Below, piece after piece: positions 5,836 to 12,842 of a DNA stretch of 14,186 nt. The DNA comes from BOG-908 sp964250925. GTDB taxonomy: Bacteria > Pseudomonadota > Alphaproteobacteria > Acetobacterales > Acetobacteraceae. Under the pieces are notes generated by a model that searched no databases, had not been told where the DNA came from, and was given only the letters and a program-made list of their open reading frames with translations. The position numbers and the translations under genes are program-made. Position 1 is the first letter of the stretch. Every line of letters starts with the position of its first letter. The stretch is from positions 1-14,186 of the forward strand of contig CAXUHU010000085.1 of NCBI GenBank assembly GCA_964250925.1. The letters run 5' to 3'.

Positions 5836-6602
5836 CGGCCGAATACCTGCAAAGCCCAGCCCTGCCGGCCAGGCACGGCTTCTTCACCCGGCGCGGCGGC
5901 ACGTCTGAAGGTCCCTACGCCAGCCTGAACTGCAGCCTGTCCGGCGGCGACGATTTTGTCCGCGTGACACAGAACCGTACCTTGGCCGCGAACTTTCTAC
6001 AGGTTGCGCCCGAGCGGCTGGTCGGTGTGACACAGGTGCATGGGTCGGACATCGTGGTGGTGGACGAACCTTGGCCGACGGGGAGCGGCCCGCGTGCCGA
6101 TGCCATGATCACGTTTGTTCCAGAGATCGCCCTAGGCATCATCACGGCTGATTGCGCGCCCGTGCTGTTCTGGGAACCGGCATACGGGATGGTTGCAGCA
6201 GCTCATGCGGGATGGCGCGGCGCCGCCGCTGGCATACTGGAGTCGGTTGTGACGATGATGGAGCTGTTGGGCGCTGACCGCACCCGCATCGCCGCCGCGG
6301 TCGGCCCGTGCATCGGCCAGGCGAGCTACGAGGTGGGCGATGACTTGCGCGATGCGGTGCTGCCGACGTTCGACGATGCCGGGCGCTTTTTCATCGCGGG
6401 AACAAGGCCGATGCATTGGCAATTCGACCTGGCCGGCTATTGCGTGGCCAGGCTGACGCGGACAGGCGTGCAGGCCACGGCGCTCGGCGTGGACACCTGC
6501 GCCGACGAGGCGCGCTTCTTCAGTCATCGCCGGCGCACGCTGGCCGGCGGCGGCCCGATCGGGCATCAGCTTTCCGCCATCGCCATTCAGGACCGTCCAT
6601 GA
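5832..6602 (+). CDS. pgeF: Peptidoglycan editing factor PgeF / laccase-domain purine nucleoside-acting enzyme
   Basis: A 256-residue protein of the Cu-oxidase_4 (YfiH/DUF152) family. The metal-site residues are all present: H70 (TQVHG), C108 (TADCAP) and H125 (AAAHAGWRG), followed by GPCIG (158-162) and the late DTC...FFSHRR motif (221-234). E. coli YfiH/PgeF prevents mis-incorporation of L-Ser in place of L-Ala in peptidoglycan precursors, and homologues (FAMIN-like) act on purine nucleosides as phosphorylase/deaminase. The old label 'polyphenol oxidase' is not needed. The ATG at 5832 is chosen because it overlaps the preceding stop as ATGA and places HGFFTRRGGTS at the usual distance from the start. 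It ends in a second ATGA overlap with the lipoprotein gene, so translation through this run is very likely coupled. Confidence 0.93.
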   Translation: MTAEYLQSPALPARHGFFTRRGGTSEGPYASLNCSLSGGDDFVRVTQNRTLAANFLQVAPERLVGVTQVHGSDIVVVDEPWPTGSGPRADAMITFVPEIALGIITADCAPVLFWEPAYGMVAAAHAGWRGAAAGILESVVTMMELLGADRTRIAAAVGPCIGQASYEVGDDLRDAVLPTFDDAGRFFIAGTRPMHWQFDLAGYCVARLTRTGVQATALGVDTCADEARFFSHRRRTLAGGGPIGHQLSAIAIQDRP

Positions 6603-7483
6603 GGCTTGCTCTTCTGGCCTGCCTGGCACTGGCGGCCTGCGGCGACCTGCCGCGGCCCTTTGCCGGCCGCCCGGGCGCCACCGCCATGCAGCTCAGCCGC
6701 CCGCCGCCGGCGCGTCTGGCCGTGCCCACGCCCACCGAGGGCCTGCTGCCGCAGCAGGATGCCGCCATCTGGGCCCGTGCCACGTCCGACGCGATGGTGG
6801 GCCAGGAGATACCGGCCATGCCCACGCCGGGTCATCCGGGGGACTGGGTGCTGCGGCTCTCGGCCAGCCTGCAGGGTATGCGGGTGACGCCGCGCTACAG
6901 CCTGATCGATCCCAAGGGGGCCGACCGCGGCGACGTGGACGGCGCCCCTGTGCCTGCCAGCCTGTGGGCGCAGGCCTCGCCCGACGCGCTGCACGGCTCG
7001 GCCGCCGACGCGGCACCTCAGGTGCTGGCCCTGCTGCGTGCGGTGGACGCGACACAGAAGCAGAGTGATCCGAACAGCCTGTACAACCGGCCGGCCCGCA
7101 TCTATTTTAGCGGTGTGACCGGAGCGCCGGGCGACGGCAACCGGGCGCTGGCGCGCGACATGCGCCGCAAGCTGCCGCAGACCGGCGACCTGCTGGTGGG
7201 CTACGCGGTTTCCGCCGATTTTACCCTGCGCGGCACCGTCCGCGTGACGGACGAGCCGGACGGCCAGCAGCAGGTGGAGATCCACTGGCTGGTGGATGAT
7301 CCGGCCGGCCACCTGGCCGGCGACGTGGCGCAGGGCCATGACGTGGCACGGGGTTCGCTGGACCGATACTGGGGCGACGTGGCCGACGTGATTACCGACG
7401 AGGCGGCCGGCGGCGTGCACGAGGTGATCACGAACTACTCGGGCCGCCGGAAAAGCAAGAACCCAAAGATGTCCGCCGGTTAA
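6599..7483 (+). CDS. Predicted outer-envelope lipoprotein, 294 aa, unknown function
   Basis: The N-terminus MRLALLACLALAACG is a textbook lipoprotein signal: one arginine, a hydrophobic core, and the lipobox L-A-A-C with cysteine 14 as the lipidated residue. The mature part begins with a Pro/Ala-rich linker (about 15-50) and continues into a soluble domain. Its C-terminal third (about 195-285) alternates short strands and ends in a helical segment. Recognisable islands are RDMRRKLPQTGDLLVGYAV, FTLRGTVRVTD, VEIHWLVDDPAGHLAGDVAQ and DRYWGDVADVITDEAAGGV. I recall similar lipoproteins in Rhodospirillales but no assigned function, and no catalytic motif is visible. It is translationally coupled to pgeF by ATGA and lies in the operon with lgt, so an envelope role is a fair inference. 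A T-rich tract follows the stop. Confidence 0.85.
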   Translation: MRLALLACLALAACGDLPRPFAGRPGATAMQLSRPPPARLAVPTPTEGLLPQQDAAIWARATSDAMVGQEIPAMPTPGHPGDWVLRLSASLQGMRVTPRYSLIDPKGADRGDVDGAPVPASLWAQASPDALHGSAADAAPQVLALLRAVDATQKQSDPNSLYNRPARIYFSGVTGAPGDGNRALARDMRRKLPQTGDLLVGYAVSADFTLRGTVRVTDEPDGQQQVEIHWLVDDPAGHLAGDVAQGHDVARGSLDRYWGDVADVITDEAAGGVHEVITNYSGRRKSKNPKMSAG

Positions 7484-7489
7484 ACCCGC

Positions 7490-7522
7490 GACAGCCATCC
7501 AGAACTGTCCTGCTTCTTTTTT
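7490..7522 (+). terminator. Weak candidate terminator after the lipoprotein gene
   Basis: GACAG (7490-7494) pairs with CTGTC (7505-7509), a 5-bp stem with a 10-base loop. It is followed after a short spacer by CTTCTTTTTT (7513-7522). The T-run is the best in the window, but the stem is weak. It fits the 38-base gap between convergent genes. Confidence 0.35.
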
Positions 7523-8385
7523 CAAAAAACATGTCGTTCCTCTACCATCTCATTTTCGATGGCCCCCAGCTCATCGATCTCGCATCGCACCCGGTCGCCA
7601 ACCTTCAGAAAACAGGGCGGCCGCATCGCGAAACCGACCCCGCTGGGCGTTCCCGTAAAGATCATGTCGCCAGGGTGCAGCCTCATCGCCTGCGACAGAT
7701 GCGCGATCTGGTCCCACAACGAAAAGATGAATTCGCGCGTGTTGGAATCCTGCCGCTTTTCGCCGTTGACGAAGCTGCGTATGCCCAGGCGGTGCGGGTC
7801 CCCAACCGCATCGGCCGTGGTGATCCATGGGCCGAACGGCGCGTGCGTGTCGAAGCTCTTGCCAAGCAGCCATTGCGGAGTGGCGCGCTGCCAGTCGCGC
7901 GCGGTGACGTCGTTGCCGACGCAGTAGCCAAACACGTGGGCTGGCGCAGCCTCGCGCGTGATGTGGCGCCCCTGCCTGCCGATGACGGCGACCAGCTCCA
8001 CCTCGTAATCCACCTTGGACGATGCGTGCGGTATCTGCACGCCGGCGAAAGGGCCGTTGATCGTGCCCGGCAACTTGCCGAACCACACCTGCTGCTCGGG
8101 CATCTCGCGCCCTGTCTCGCGCACGTGGTCCGCATAGTTCAGTCCGATGGCCAGCACCTTGCCGGGGCGTTCGATCGGCGCCAGCAGTTGGACCGAGCCA
8201 AGCGGTATGGCGTCCGATTGCGGCGGTTCGGCGGGGATGCGGCCGCGCCAATCGCCCCATTGGGCGATAAGGGCGAGCATGTCGGCCGGCGCGTCCGGCA
8301 CAAGGCTGGCGAGCGGTACGACCTGCTCGCCGTATACGACGCCGAGCGTGGATGTCTGGCCAGTCTTGAACGTTGCCAATTTCAA
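7522..8385 (-). CDS. Fumarylacetoacetate hydrolase (FAH) family protein
   Basis: A 287-residue enzyme with an N-terminal small domain (about 1-70) and the catalytic FAH fold after it. The family core is clear: KVLAIGLNYADHVRETG (76-92), metal-binding glutamates E128 and E130 in VDYEVELVAVIG, D159 in YCVGNDVTARDWQ, K176 in GKSFDTHAPFGPWI, and the C-terminal GDMIFTGTPSGVGFAM (239-254). Members cleave or hydrate C-C bonds in 2-keto-acid intermediates of aromatic catabolism (fumarylpyruvate hydrolase, 2-hydroxyhepta-2,4-diene-1,7-dioate isomerase, 2-keto-4-pentenoate hydratase types) or act as ureidoglycolate lyase. The substrate cannot be read here. The start is a TTG at 8385, giving the typical MKLATF opening with AGGA nine bases upstream. 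Upstream in-frame starts would add an unconserved, polar extension. It diverges from the penicillin-acylase gene. Confidence 0.9.
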   Translation of the reverse strand: MKLATFKTGQTSTLGVVYGEQVVPLASLVPDAPADMLALIAQWGDWRGRIPAEPPQSDAIPLGSVQLLAPIERPGKVLAIGLNYADHVRETGREMPEQQVWFGKLPGTINGPFAGVQIPHASSKVDYEVELVAVIGRQGRHITREAAPAHVFGYCVGNDVTARDWQRATPQWLLGKSFDTHAPFGPWITTADAVGDPHRLGIRSFVNGEKRQDSNTREFIFSLWDQIAHLSQAMRLHPGDMIFTGTPSGVGFAMRPPCFLKVGDRVRCEIDELGAIENEMVEERHVF

Positions 8386-8578
8386 AGGCGTGTTTCCTGC
8401 TTCATGCTGTAGCGCGGCAACCGTGCTGCTTGGTCGGGCACCGGACCGTTTGTCGGCTCCGTCGGGTATGGCAACGCCCTGCGCATAGGGTGAGTTTGGA
8501 CGGAGGCGCATCGGATGCGTCGCTTCGGCGGAGTTGCCGCAGTTTGGCGAATCAAGGCACAAGCCAAGCGGGACGCAC
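8386..8578. promoter_or_regulatory. Divergent intergenic region between FAH-family and acylase genes
   Basis: These 193 bases separate the two divergent starts and show no supportable coding frame. They contain the 13-base palindrome CGCATC-G-GATGCG (8507-8519), a candidate operator lying between both genes, and a weaker TTGGC/GCCAA pair (8544-8548, 8563-8567) just upstream of the acylase ribosome-binding site (GGGA, 8570-8573). No clear sigma-70 promoter stands out on either strand. Confidence 0.4.
8395..8398 (-). promoter_or_regulatory. Ribosome-binding site that fixes a TTG start
   Basis: AGGA on the minus strand, nine bases before the TTG at 8385, is the main reason to start the FAH-family protein there instead of at an upstream ATG. 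Family homology also begins at this TTG. Confidence 0.6.
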
Positions 8579-10972
8579 ATGTGGCTCCGCAACACCCGAG
8601 GTGTGATCGTGTCATCCAGCCCGGCCGCGCCTGGCCACCAACGCGGACCGGCATGGCGCCTTGGCATGTGGCTGCTGCGGGCATTGCTGGTTCTGCCGTT
8701 GGTCGCAGCTTTCGGCCTGGCCCTGGTGCTGTGGCTGAGCTTGCCGCCGGCGAACAGCACGGTGCACCTGCCGGGGCTCGCGGCGCCGGTCGAGGTCACG
8801 CTGGACCGTTGGGGCATTCCGCGCATACGTGCCGCAGCCGAGGCCGATGCGGCCGCCGCCCTGGGCTACCTGCACGCCCGCGACCGCATGTTCCAGATGG
8901 AGCTGATGCGCCGTGCCGCCTCCGGCCGGCTGGCCGAGATCGCCGGCCCCCGCGCGATCAAGCTGGACCGCATGGCCCGCACGCTGGGCGAGTATCAGCA
9001 TGCCGAAAACTCCTATGCGGCGCTGCCGCCGGAGCTGAAATCCGTCCTGACCGCCTACTCCGCCGGGGTGAACGCGTGGATCGCCGAGCGGGGGCGCCTG
9101 GCCAGCCTGGAAGCGGTGGGCCTGGGACCGCCCGAGCCTTGGACGCCGGTTGATTGCCTGCTGTGGAGCGAGACCGTTTCGCTCTGGCTGTCGGACAACT
9201 ACCGCACGGAACTTGCCCGGGCCGCCCTGGCGGGCCGCGTGCCGCCGGACAAGCTGTTGCAGCTTTGGCCATCCCAGGCCGACACGCCCGCACCCGACAG
9301 CACCACGCCGATTGAGGCCGCGCCACCGATCCGGCAGGGACTGCTCGACGCGCTGCCCGCCTTTCCCGACGCGTTCACCCTTTCGCCCGAAGCGTCGAAC
9401 GCCTGGGCGGTGGATGGCCGCCGCACGGCCACAGGCGCGCCGCTGCTGGCCGGCGACCCGCATCTGAGCCTGAGCTATCCGGGCACATGGTACCTGGCCC
9501 GTATCGAGACGCCGTCGGGCGTGCTGGTTGGGGCCACCGCGCCCGGAGTGCCCTTCCTGCTGATCGGCCACAACGCCCGCATCGCCTGGAGCTTCACCAC
9601 CACCGGCATCGACACCCAGGACGTGTTCGTGGAGACCGAGCTGCCCGGCGGGCTGTATGCGACGCCAGACGGGCCGCAGCCTTTCGAGACACGGCGCGAG
9701 GTGATCCGCGTGCGCGGCGCGCCCGACGAGGTGCTGACCGTGCGCAGTACACGCCACGGCCCGGTGGTGGGCGACCAAGGCGTTCCCGGCGACCCCGTGC
9801 TGGCCGTCTCGATGGCGCAATTCAAGCTGGGCAGCCCAGCGCCCGGACTGTGGGCGCTGAACCACGCCGGCAGCGTGGCCGACGCCGGGCGGGCAGCCGC
9901 ACTGATGACGGCGCCGATGCAGAACCTGACGGTGGCCGACCGTGACGGCATCGCCTTGTTCACCACCGGACAGGTGCCGGTGCGCCGCGCCGGCGACGGC
10001 AGCGTGCCGGTGGCCGGCGCCGACGGCCGGCACGACTGGACCGGCTTCGCCGGCGGCGACGCGCTGCCGCACGTGGTCCACCCCGCCAGCGGCACGGTGG
10101 AGAACGCCAACGAGCGCACCGCGCCGCCCGATTTCCCCGTCTACCTCGGCCGCGATTTCCCTGGGCCCATCCGCGCGCGCCGCATCCACGCGCTGCTCGC
10201 CGCCAAACCCAGTTTCACCATCGCCGATTTCGAGGCGATGCAACGCGACGACGTAAGCGTGCTGGCCCAGGACCTGCTGCCGGTACTGCGCGCGCTGCCC
10301 CGTCAGCCGGGCATCGCCGGCCGCACGCAGGCGATGCTGAGCGATTGGGACGGCACGATGGCGAAGGACCGCCCGGAACCGCTGATCTTCAACGCGGCGC
10401 TCCAGCTTTTCGTCAAGCAGGTGCTGGCCGCCAACGCCGTGCCGGAAGCCGATTCCGGCCCCTGGGACAGTTTCGCCCTCGCCCTCCTCGTGCCGCCCGC
10501 AAACACCCAGGCCGCCGCTACTTTCTGCAACGGCGATTGCCGCCTTGAGCTGGGCCGCGCGTTGCACGATTCCGCCCTGGACCTGGCCGCGCGCTTCGGC
10601 GCCGACCCTGCCGCCTGGCGCTGGGGCAGCGTGCACCAGGCCGTGTTCGCCCATCCGCTGCTGGGCGAGGTGCCGGGGCTGGGCGCGCTGGCTGGCCGGC
10701 GCGTCGCCGTCGATGGGGACGACACCACCCTGTTCCGCGGCGGCAACGGCGTGCTGGGCCAATTCGCCGCCCTGCACGGCGCCGCCTACCGCGGCGTCTA
10801 CGACCTGGCCGACCTGGAGCGCAGCCGCTTCGCCGTGGCCCCCGGCCAGTCCGGCAACCTGCTCTCTCCTCACGCCTGGGACATGCTGCCGCTCTGGGCC
10901 GCGGGCCGCACGGTCACCATACAAGCGGCGCCCGATGGCGTATCGGCGACGCTGCGCATGGAGCCCCGCTAG
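8579..10972 (+). CDS. Penicillin acylase family protein (membrane-anchored Ntn hydrolase)
   Basis: A 797-residue protein of the penicillin amidase (peptidase S45) family. A hydrophobic segment at about residues 31-55 (MWLLRALLVLPLVAAFGLAL) follows a basic, 30-residue cytoplasmic lead, giving a signal anchor or long signal peptide to the periplasm. The alpha-chain start VTLDRWGIPRIRA, the helix ALGYLHARDRMFQMELMRR and SGRLAEIAG are family hallmarks. In PEASNAWAVDG, S273 is the expected nucleophile, freed by autocleavage between A272 and S273. The catalytic asparagine motif VENANE lies near residue 510. Members hydrolyse amides such as beta-lactams, acyl-homoserine lactones or aculeacin; the substrate here is unknown. 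The ATG at 8579 has GGGA five bases upstream. The gene stands alone on its strand, and its stop codon is inside a strong stem-loop. Confidence 0.92.
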   Translation: MWLRNTRGVIVSSSPAAPGHQRGPAWRLGMWLLRALLVLPLVAAFGLALVLWLSLPPANSTVHLPGLAAPVEVTLDRWGIPRIRAAAEADAAAALGYLHARDRMFQMELMRRAASGRLAEIAGPRAIKLDRMARTLGEYQHAENSYAALPPELKSVLTAYSAGVNAWIAERGRLASLEAVGLGPPEPWTPVDCLLWSETVSLWLSDNYRTELARAALAGRVPPDKLLQLWPSQADTPAPDSTTPIEAAPPIRQGLLDALPAFPDAFTLSPEASNAWAVDGRRTATGAPLLAGDPHLSLSYPGTWYLARIETPSGVLVGATAPGVPFLLIGHNARIAWSFTTTGIDTQDVFVETELPGGLYATPDGPQPFETRREVIRVRGAPDEVLTVRSTRHGPVVGDQGVPGDPVLAVSMAQFKLGSPAPGLWALNHAGSVADAGRAAALMTAPMQNLTVADRDGIALFTTGQVPVRRAGDGSVPVAGADGRHDWTGFAGGDALPHVVHPASGTVENANERTAPPDFPVYLGRDFPGPIRARRIHALLAAKPSFTIADFEAMQRDDVSVLAQDLLPVLRALPRQPGIAGRTQAMLSDWDGTMAKDRPEPLIFNAALQLFVKQVLAANAVPEADSGPWDSFALALLVPPANTQAAATFCNGDCRLELGRALHDSALDLAARFGADPAAWRWGSVHQAVFAHPLLGEVPGLGALAGRRVAVDGDDTTLFRGGNGVLGQFAALHGAAYRGVYDLADLERSRFAVAPGQSGNLLSPHAWDMLPLWAAGRTVTIQAAPDGVSATLRMEPR

Positions 10973-10995
10973 CGAAGATGCTTTCCTAGCGGGGC
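10963..10995 (+). terminator. Strong stem-loop overlapping the acylase stop codon
   Basis: GCCCCGCTAG (10963-10972) and CTAGCGGGGC (10986-10995) form a perfect 10-bp stem with a 13-base loop. The left arm ends in the TAG stop codon of the acylase gene. Only CTTCT follows, so the U-tract is poor. Position and stability suggest a terminator or 3'-end barrier before the next gene. Confidence 0.55.
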
Positions 10996-11047
10996 CTTCT
11001 GCCTACATGATGCCGTGACTGATCGCGGGAGCCGGTTTGAAGCACGG

Positions 11048-11836
11048 ATGACGTACAAGCCGCCGCGCAGGCCACAATTCTTCTACACCACCGCGCCGCT
11101 GCCCTGCCCCTACGTGCAGGGCCGGGTGGAGCGCAAGGTGGTCACCGAGATCACCGGCCCCGATTCGGACATGCTGCACGACCGCCTGTCGCGGGCCGGC
11201 TTCCGCCGCAGCCACAACATCGCCTACGCACCCGTGTGCCCCAACTGCTCAGCCTGCGTGCCGATCCGCATCGACACGCGGCTGTTCGAGCCCGACCGCT
11301 CGCTCAAGCGCGTGGCCCGCGCCAACGAGGGCACGCTGGGATTCGAGGTGCCGGCGCGCGCCACTGCCGAGCAGTTCACGCTGTTCCAACGCTACCAACA
11401 GGCCCGACACGGCGATGGCGACATGGCGACCATGAGTTTCTACGACTACCGCGCCATGGTGGAAGATACCCCCATCGAGACCATGATGGTCGAGTTCCGC
11501 GACGAGGAGGACCACTTGGTGGGCGCTTGCCTCGCCGACCGTTTGGGCGACGGGCTATCGGCCGTTTACAGCTTCTTCGCTCCCGAGCTGGCCCGCCGTT
11601 CCATCGGCACCTACGCCATCCTCTGGCTGGCCGAACGCGCCCGCCAACTGGGCCTGCCTTACGTGTACCTGGGCTACTGGGTGCCCGAAAGCCGCAAGAT
11701 GGCCTACAAGGCCCGCTTCCGCCCCAGCGAGATCCTGGCCGGCGGCAGCTGGCGCATGCTGACCGACGCCGATTTGGGCCGCCACGACGACCGGACCGGC
11801 ACGCTGCTGGTGCCGGAAACCGCGGATCTGGAGTAA
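11048..11836 (+). CDS. bpt: Aspartate/glutamate leucyltransferase (L/F-type N-degron transferase)
   Basis: A 262-residue tRNA-dependent aminoacyltransferase of the Ate/Bpt family. Bpt adds leucine from Leu-tRNA to proteins with N-terminal Asp or Glu, marking them for ClpS and ClpAP. The N-terminal domain has FFYTTAPLPCPYVQGR (11-26) and the cysteine cluster CPNCSACVPIRI (64-75; C64, C67, C70 plus C20), like the metal or Fe-S site of Ate1. The C-terminal GNAT-like domain carries YSFFAPELARRSIGTYA (174-190) and LGYWVPESRKMAYKARFRP (208-226), both diagnostic. I chose the ATG at 11048 because homology starts at once; an in-frame GTG at 11015 would add 11 residues (MTDRGSRFEAR) and cannot be excluded. 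It converges on the short-chain dehydrogenase gene with a 29-base gap that shows no clear terminator. Confidence 0.92.
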   Translation: MTYKPPRRPQFFYTTAPLPCPYVQGRVERKVVTEITGPDSDMLHDRLSRAGFRRSHNIAYAPVCPNCSACVPIRIDTRLFEPDRSLKRVARANEGTLGFEVPARATAEQFTLFQRYQQARHGDGDMATMSFYDYRAMVEDTPIETMMVEFRDEEDHLVGACLADRLGDGLSAVYSFFAPELARRSIGTYAILWLAERARQLGLPYVYLGYWVPESRKMAYKARFRPSEILAGGSWRMLTDADLGRHDDRTGTLLVPETADLE

Positions 11837-11865
11837 TTCCGCGCTCGTTTGAATCTTGCCCGCCT

Positions 11866-12537
11866 CTACCAGGGCACCGGCCTGCCCTCGTAATCCAGAA
11901 AGCAGCCGCTTTCGCTCGCCTTGTCCATCACCGCCAGCAGCCGGCTTGCTGCCTCGTCCGCGCCCATGCCGTGGCCCGGTGCGGTGAACGCGGCCGACAA
12001 GCCCGTGCGCACCGTGCCGGGGTGCAAGGCCAGCAGCACCGCTTCCGGCCGGCGGCGCGCCACTTCGATGGCCGCCGTGTGCCACAGCTGGTTCAGCGCG
12101 GCTTTGGAGGCGCGGTAGGAATACCAGCCGCCCAGCCGGTTGTCGCCGATGCTGCCCACCCGCGCGGACAGCGTGGCGAACACCGAGCGGCCCTGGCGCG
12201 GCAGCAGCTCGGCAAAATGCTTGATCAGCAGGGCCGGCCCGATCGCGTTGATGGCGAACGCACGCGCCATCACCGCCGGGTCCAGATCCGCCAGCCGCTT
12301 CTCCGGACCCTGCCCGTCCACGCTCAGCGCGCCTGTGGCGTCGACGATGCGATGGAACGGCGCCCGGCCACGCACGGCATCGGCTGCGGCGGCGATGCTC
12401 GCCTCATCCGTCAATTCGACGGCCGGCACGCTGCTGCGCGACAGGGCGGACACCGGCGTGCCGGCCAACGCCGCCACGAACGCGGCACCGAGGCCGCCGC
12501 CGGCACCGATCACCAGGGTGCGCGGCGCGTCAGCCAC
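11866..12537 (-). CDS. Short-chain dehydrogenase/reductase (CsgA/C-factor-like)
   Basis: A 223-residue classical SDR. The cofactor motif is VIGAGGGLGAAF (9-20), the structural asparagine is N97 (INAIGP), the catalytic serine is probably S124 (TLSARVGSIGDN), and the catalytic pair is Y141 and K145 (YRASK). LHPGTVRTGLS resembles the post-catalytic 'PG-x-V-x-T' segment. Length and motif spacing match small single-domain SDRs related to C-factor (CsgA) of myxobacteria and yeast/plant homologues, where substrates are mostly unknown. NAD(P)H use is expected but its preference cannot be told. The GTG start at 12537 directly abuts the TAG stop of the SDHAF4 gene with no base between, and no ribosome-binding site is evident, so translation probably depends on termination of the upstream gene. 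It is the last gene of a minus-strand run and converges on bpt. Confidence 0.88.
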   Translation of the reverse strand: MADAPRTLVIGAGGGLGAAFVAALAGTPVSALSRSSVPAVELTDEASIAAAADAVRGRAPFHRIVDATGALSVDGQGPEKRLADLDPAVMARAFAINAIGPALLIKHFAELLPRQGRSVFATLSARVGSIGDNRLGGWYSYRASKAALNQLWHTAAIEVARRRPEAVLLALHPGTVRTGLSAAFTAPGHGMGADEAASRLLAVMDKASESGCFLDYEGRPVPW

Positions 12538-12687
12538 CTAGAAGTCGGTGCAGCGGCCCTTTACCTCCCAATCACCGTAGCGGGTTGGCTCGGGGCCTTT
12601 CGGGCCGCCGATTTCCTTGGGCATGGGCGCGGGCTTAGCCTGTGCGGGCTCGGCGTCCGGCTGCGGGGTCTCGATCGTGTCTGTCAT
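12538..12687 (-). CDS. SDHAF4/DUF1674 family protein (succinate dehydrogenase assembly factor 4-like)
   Basis: A 49-residue protein whose last 23 residues carry the DUF1674 signature: GGPKGPEPTRYGDWEVKGRC, ending T-D-F at the C-terminus. The first half is a low-complexity, Pro/Ala/Glu-rich linker. In mitochondria, SDHAF4 binds flavinylated Sdh1/SDHA and shields it before complex II assembly; bacterial members are assumed to do likewise, but that is inferred. The ATG at 12687 gives a length close to family members; another ATG at 12696 and a GTG at 12783 are in frame, and the last would add 32 residues with no family resemblance. It lies 155 bases downstream of ccmI on the same strand and abuts the SDR gene. 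Its partner SDH genes are not in the window. Confidence 0.85.
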   Translation of the reverse strand: MTDTIETPQPDAEPAQAKPAPMPKEIGGPKGPEPTRYGDWEVKGRCTDF

Positions 12688-12712
12688 CGCCGGCATTTCG
12701 GGTGCGCAGACC

Positions 12713-12737
12713 GGCTTGGCAAGCAGGCTCGCAAGCC
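12713..12737. repeat. Inverted repeat between ccmI and the SDHAF4 gene
   Basis: GGCTTG (12713-12718) pairs with CAAGCC (12732-12737) around a 13-base loop. The alternative short palindrome GCTTG-G-CAAGC (12714-12724) overlaps its left arm. It sits in the 155-base gap between two minus-strand genes, which otherwise shows nothing recognisable. It could attenuate or stabilise the transcript. Confidence 0.3.
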
Positions 12738-12842
12738 AGGCAGGCACCCGGCCGTACTGGAGCCGCAACGAGGCGGGCTGCACGGTATGGGCGAATGGCG
12801 GTCTTCCAGCCCTTCAGATCACCTGCTGCATGCCATAGGGTG

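Noticed and set aside
5832..6602. Calling pgeF a true multicopper laccase
   Set aside because: The fold is the Cu-oxidase_4/YfiH type with a single H-C-H metal site; the multicopper oxidase motifs are absent.
8612..10924. A 770-codon open frame on the minus strand opposite the acylase gene
   Set aside because: Long antisense frames are common at this GC content; the composition is low-complexity Arg/Gly/His/Gln, and the plus strand encodes a clear S45 family protein.
12688..12842. A small RNA or tRNA in the ccmI-SDHAF4 gap
   Set aside because: No cloverleaf, T-loop sequence or terminator is visible; only one modest inverted repeat is present.
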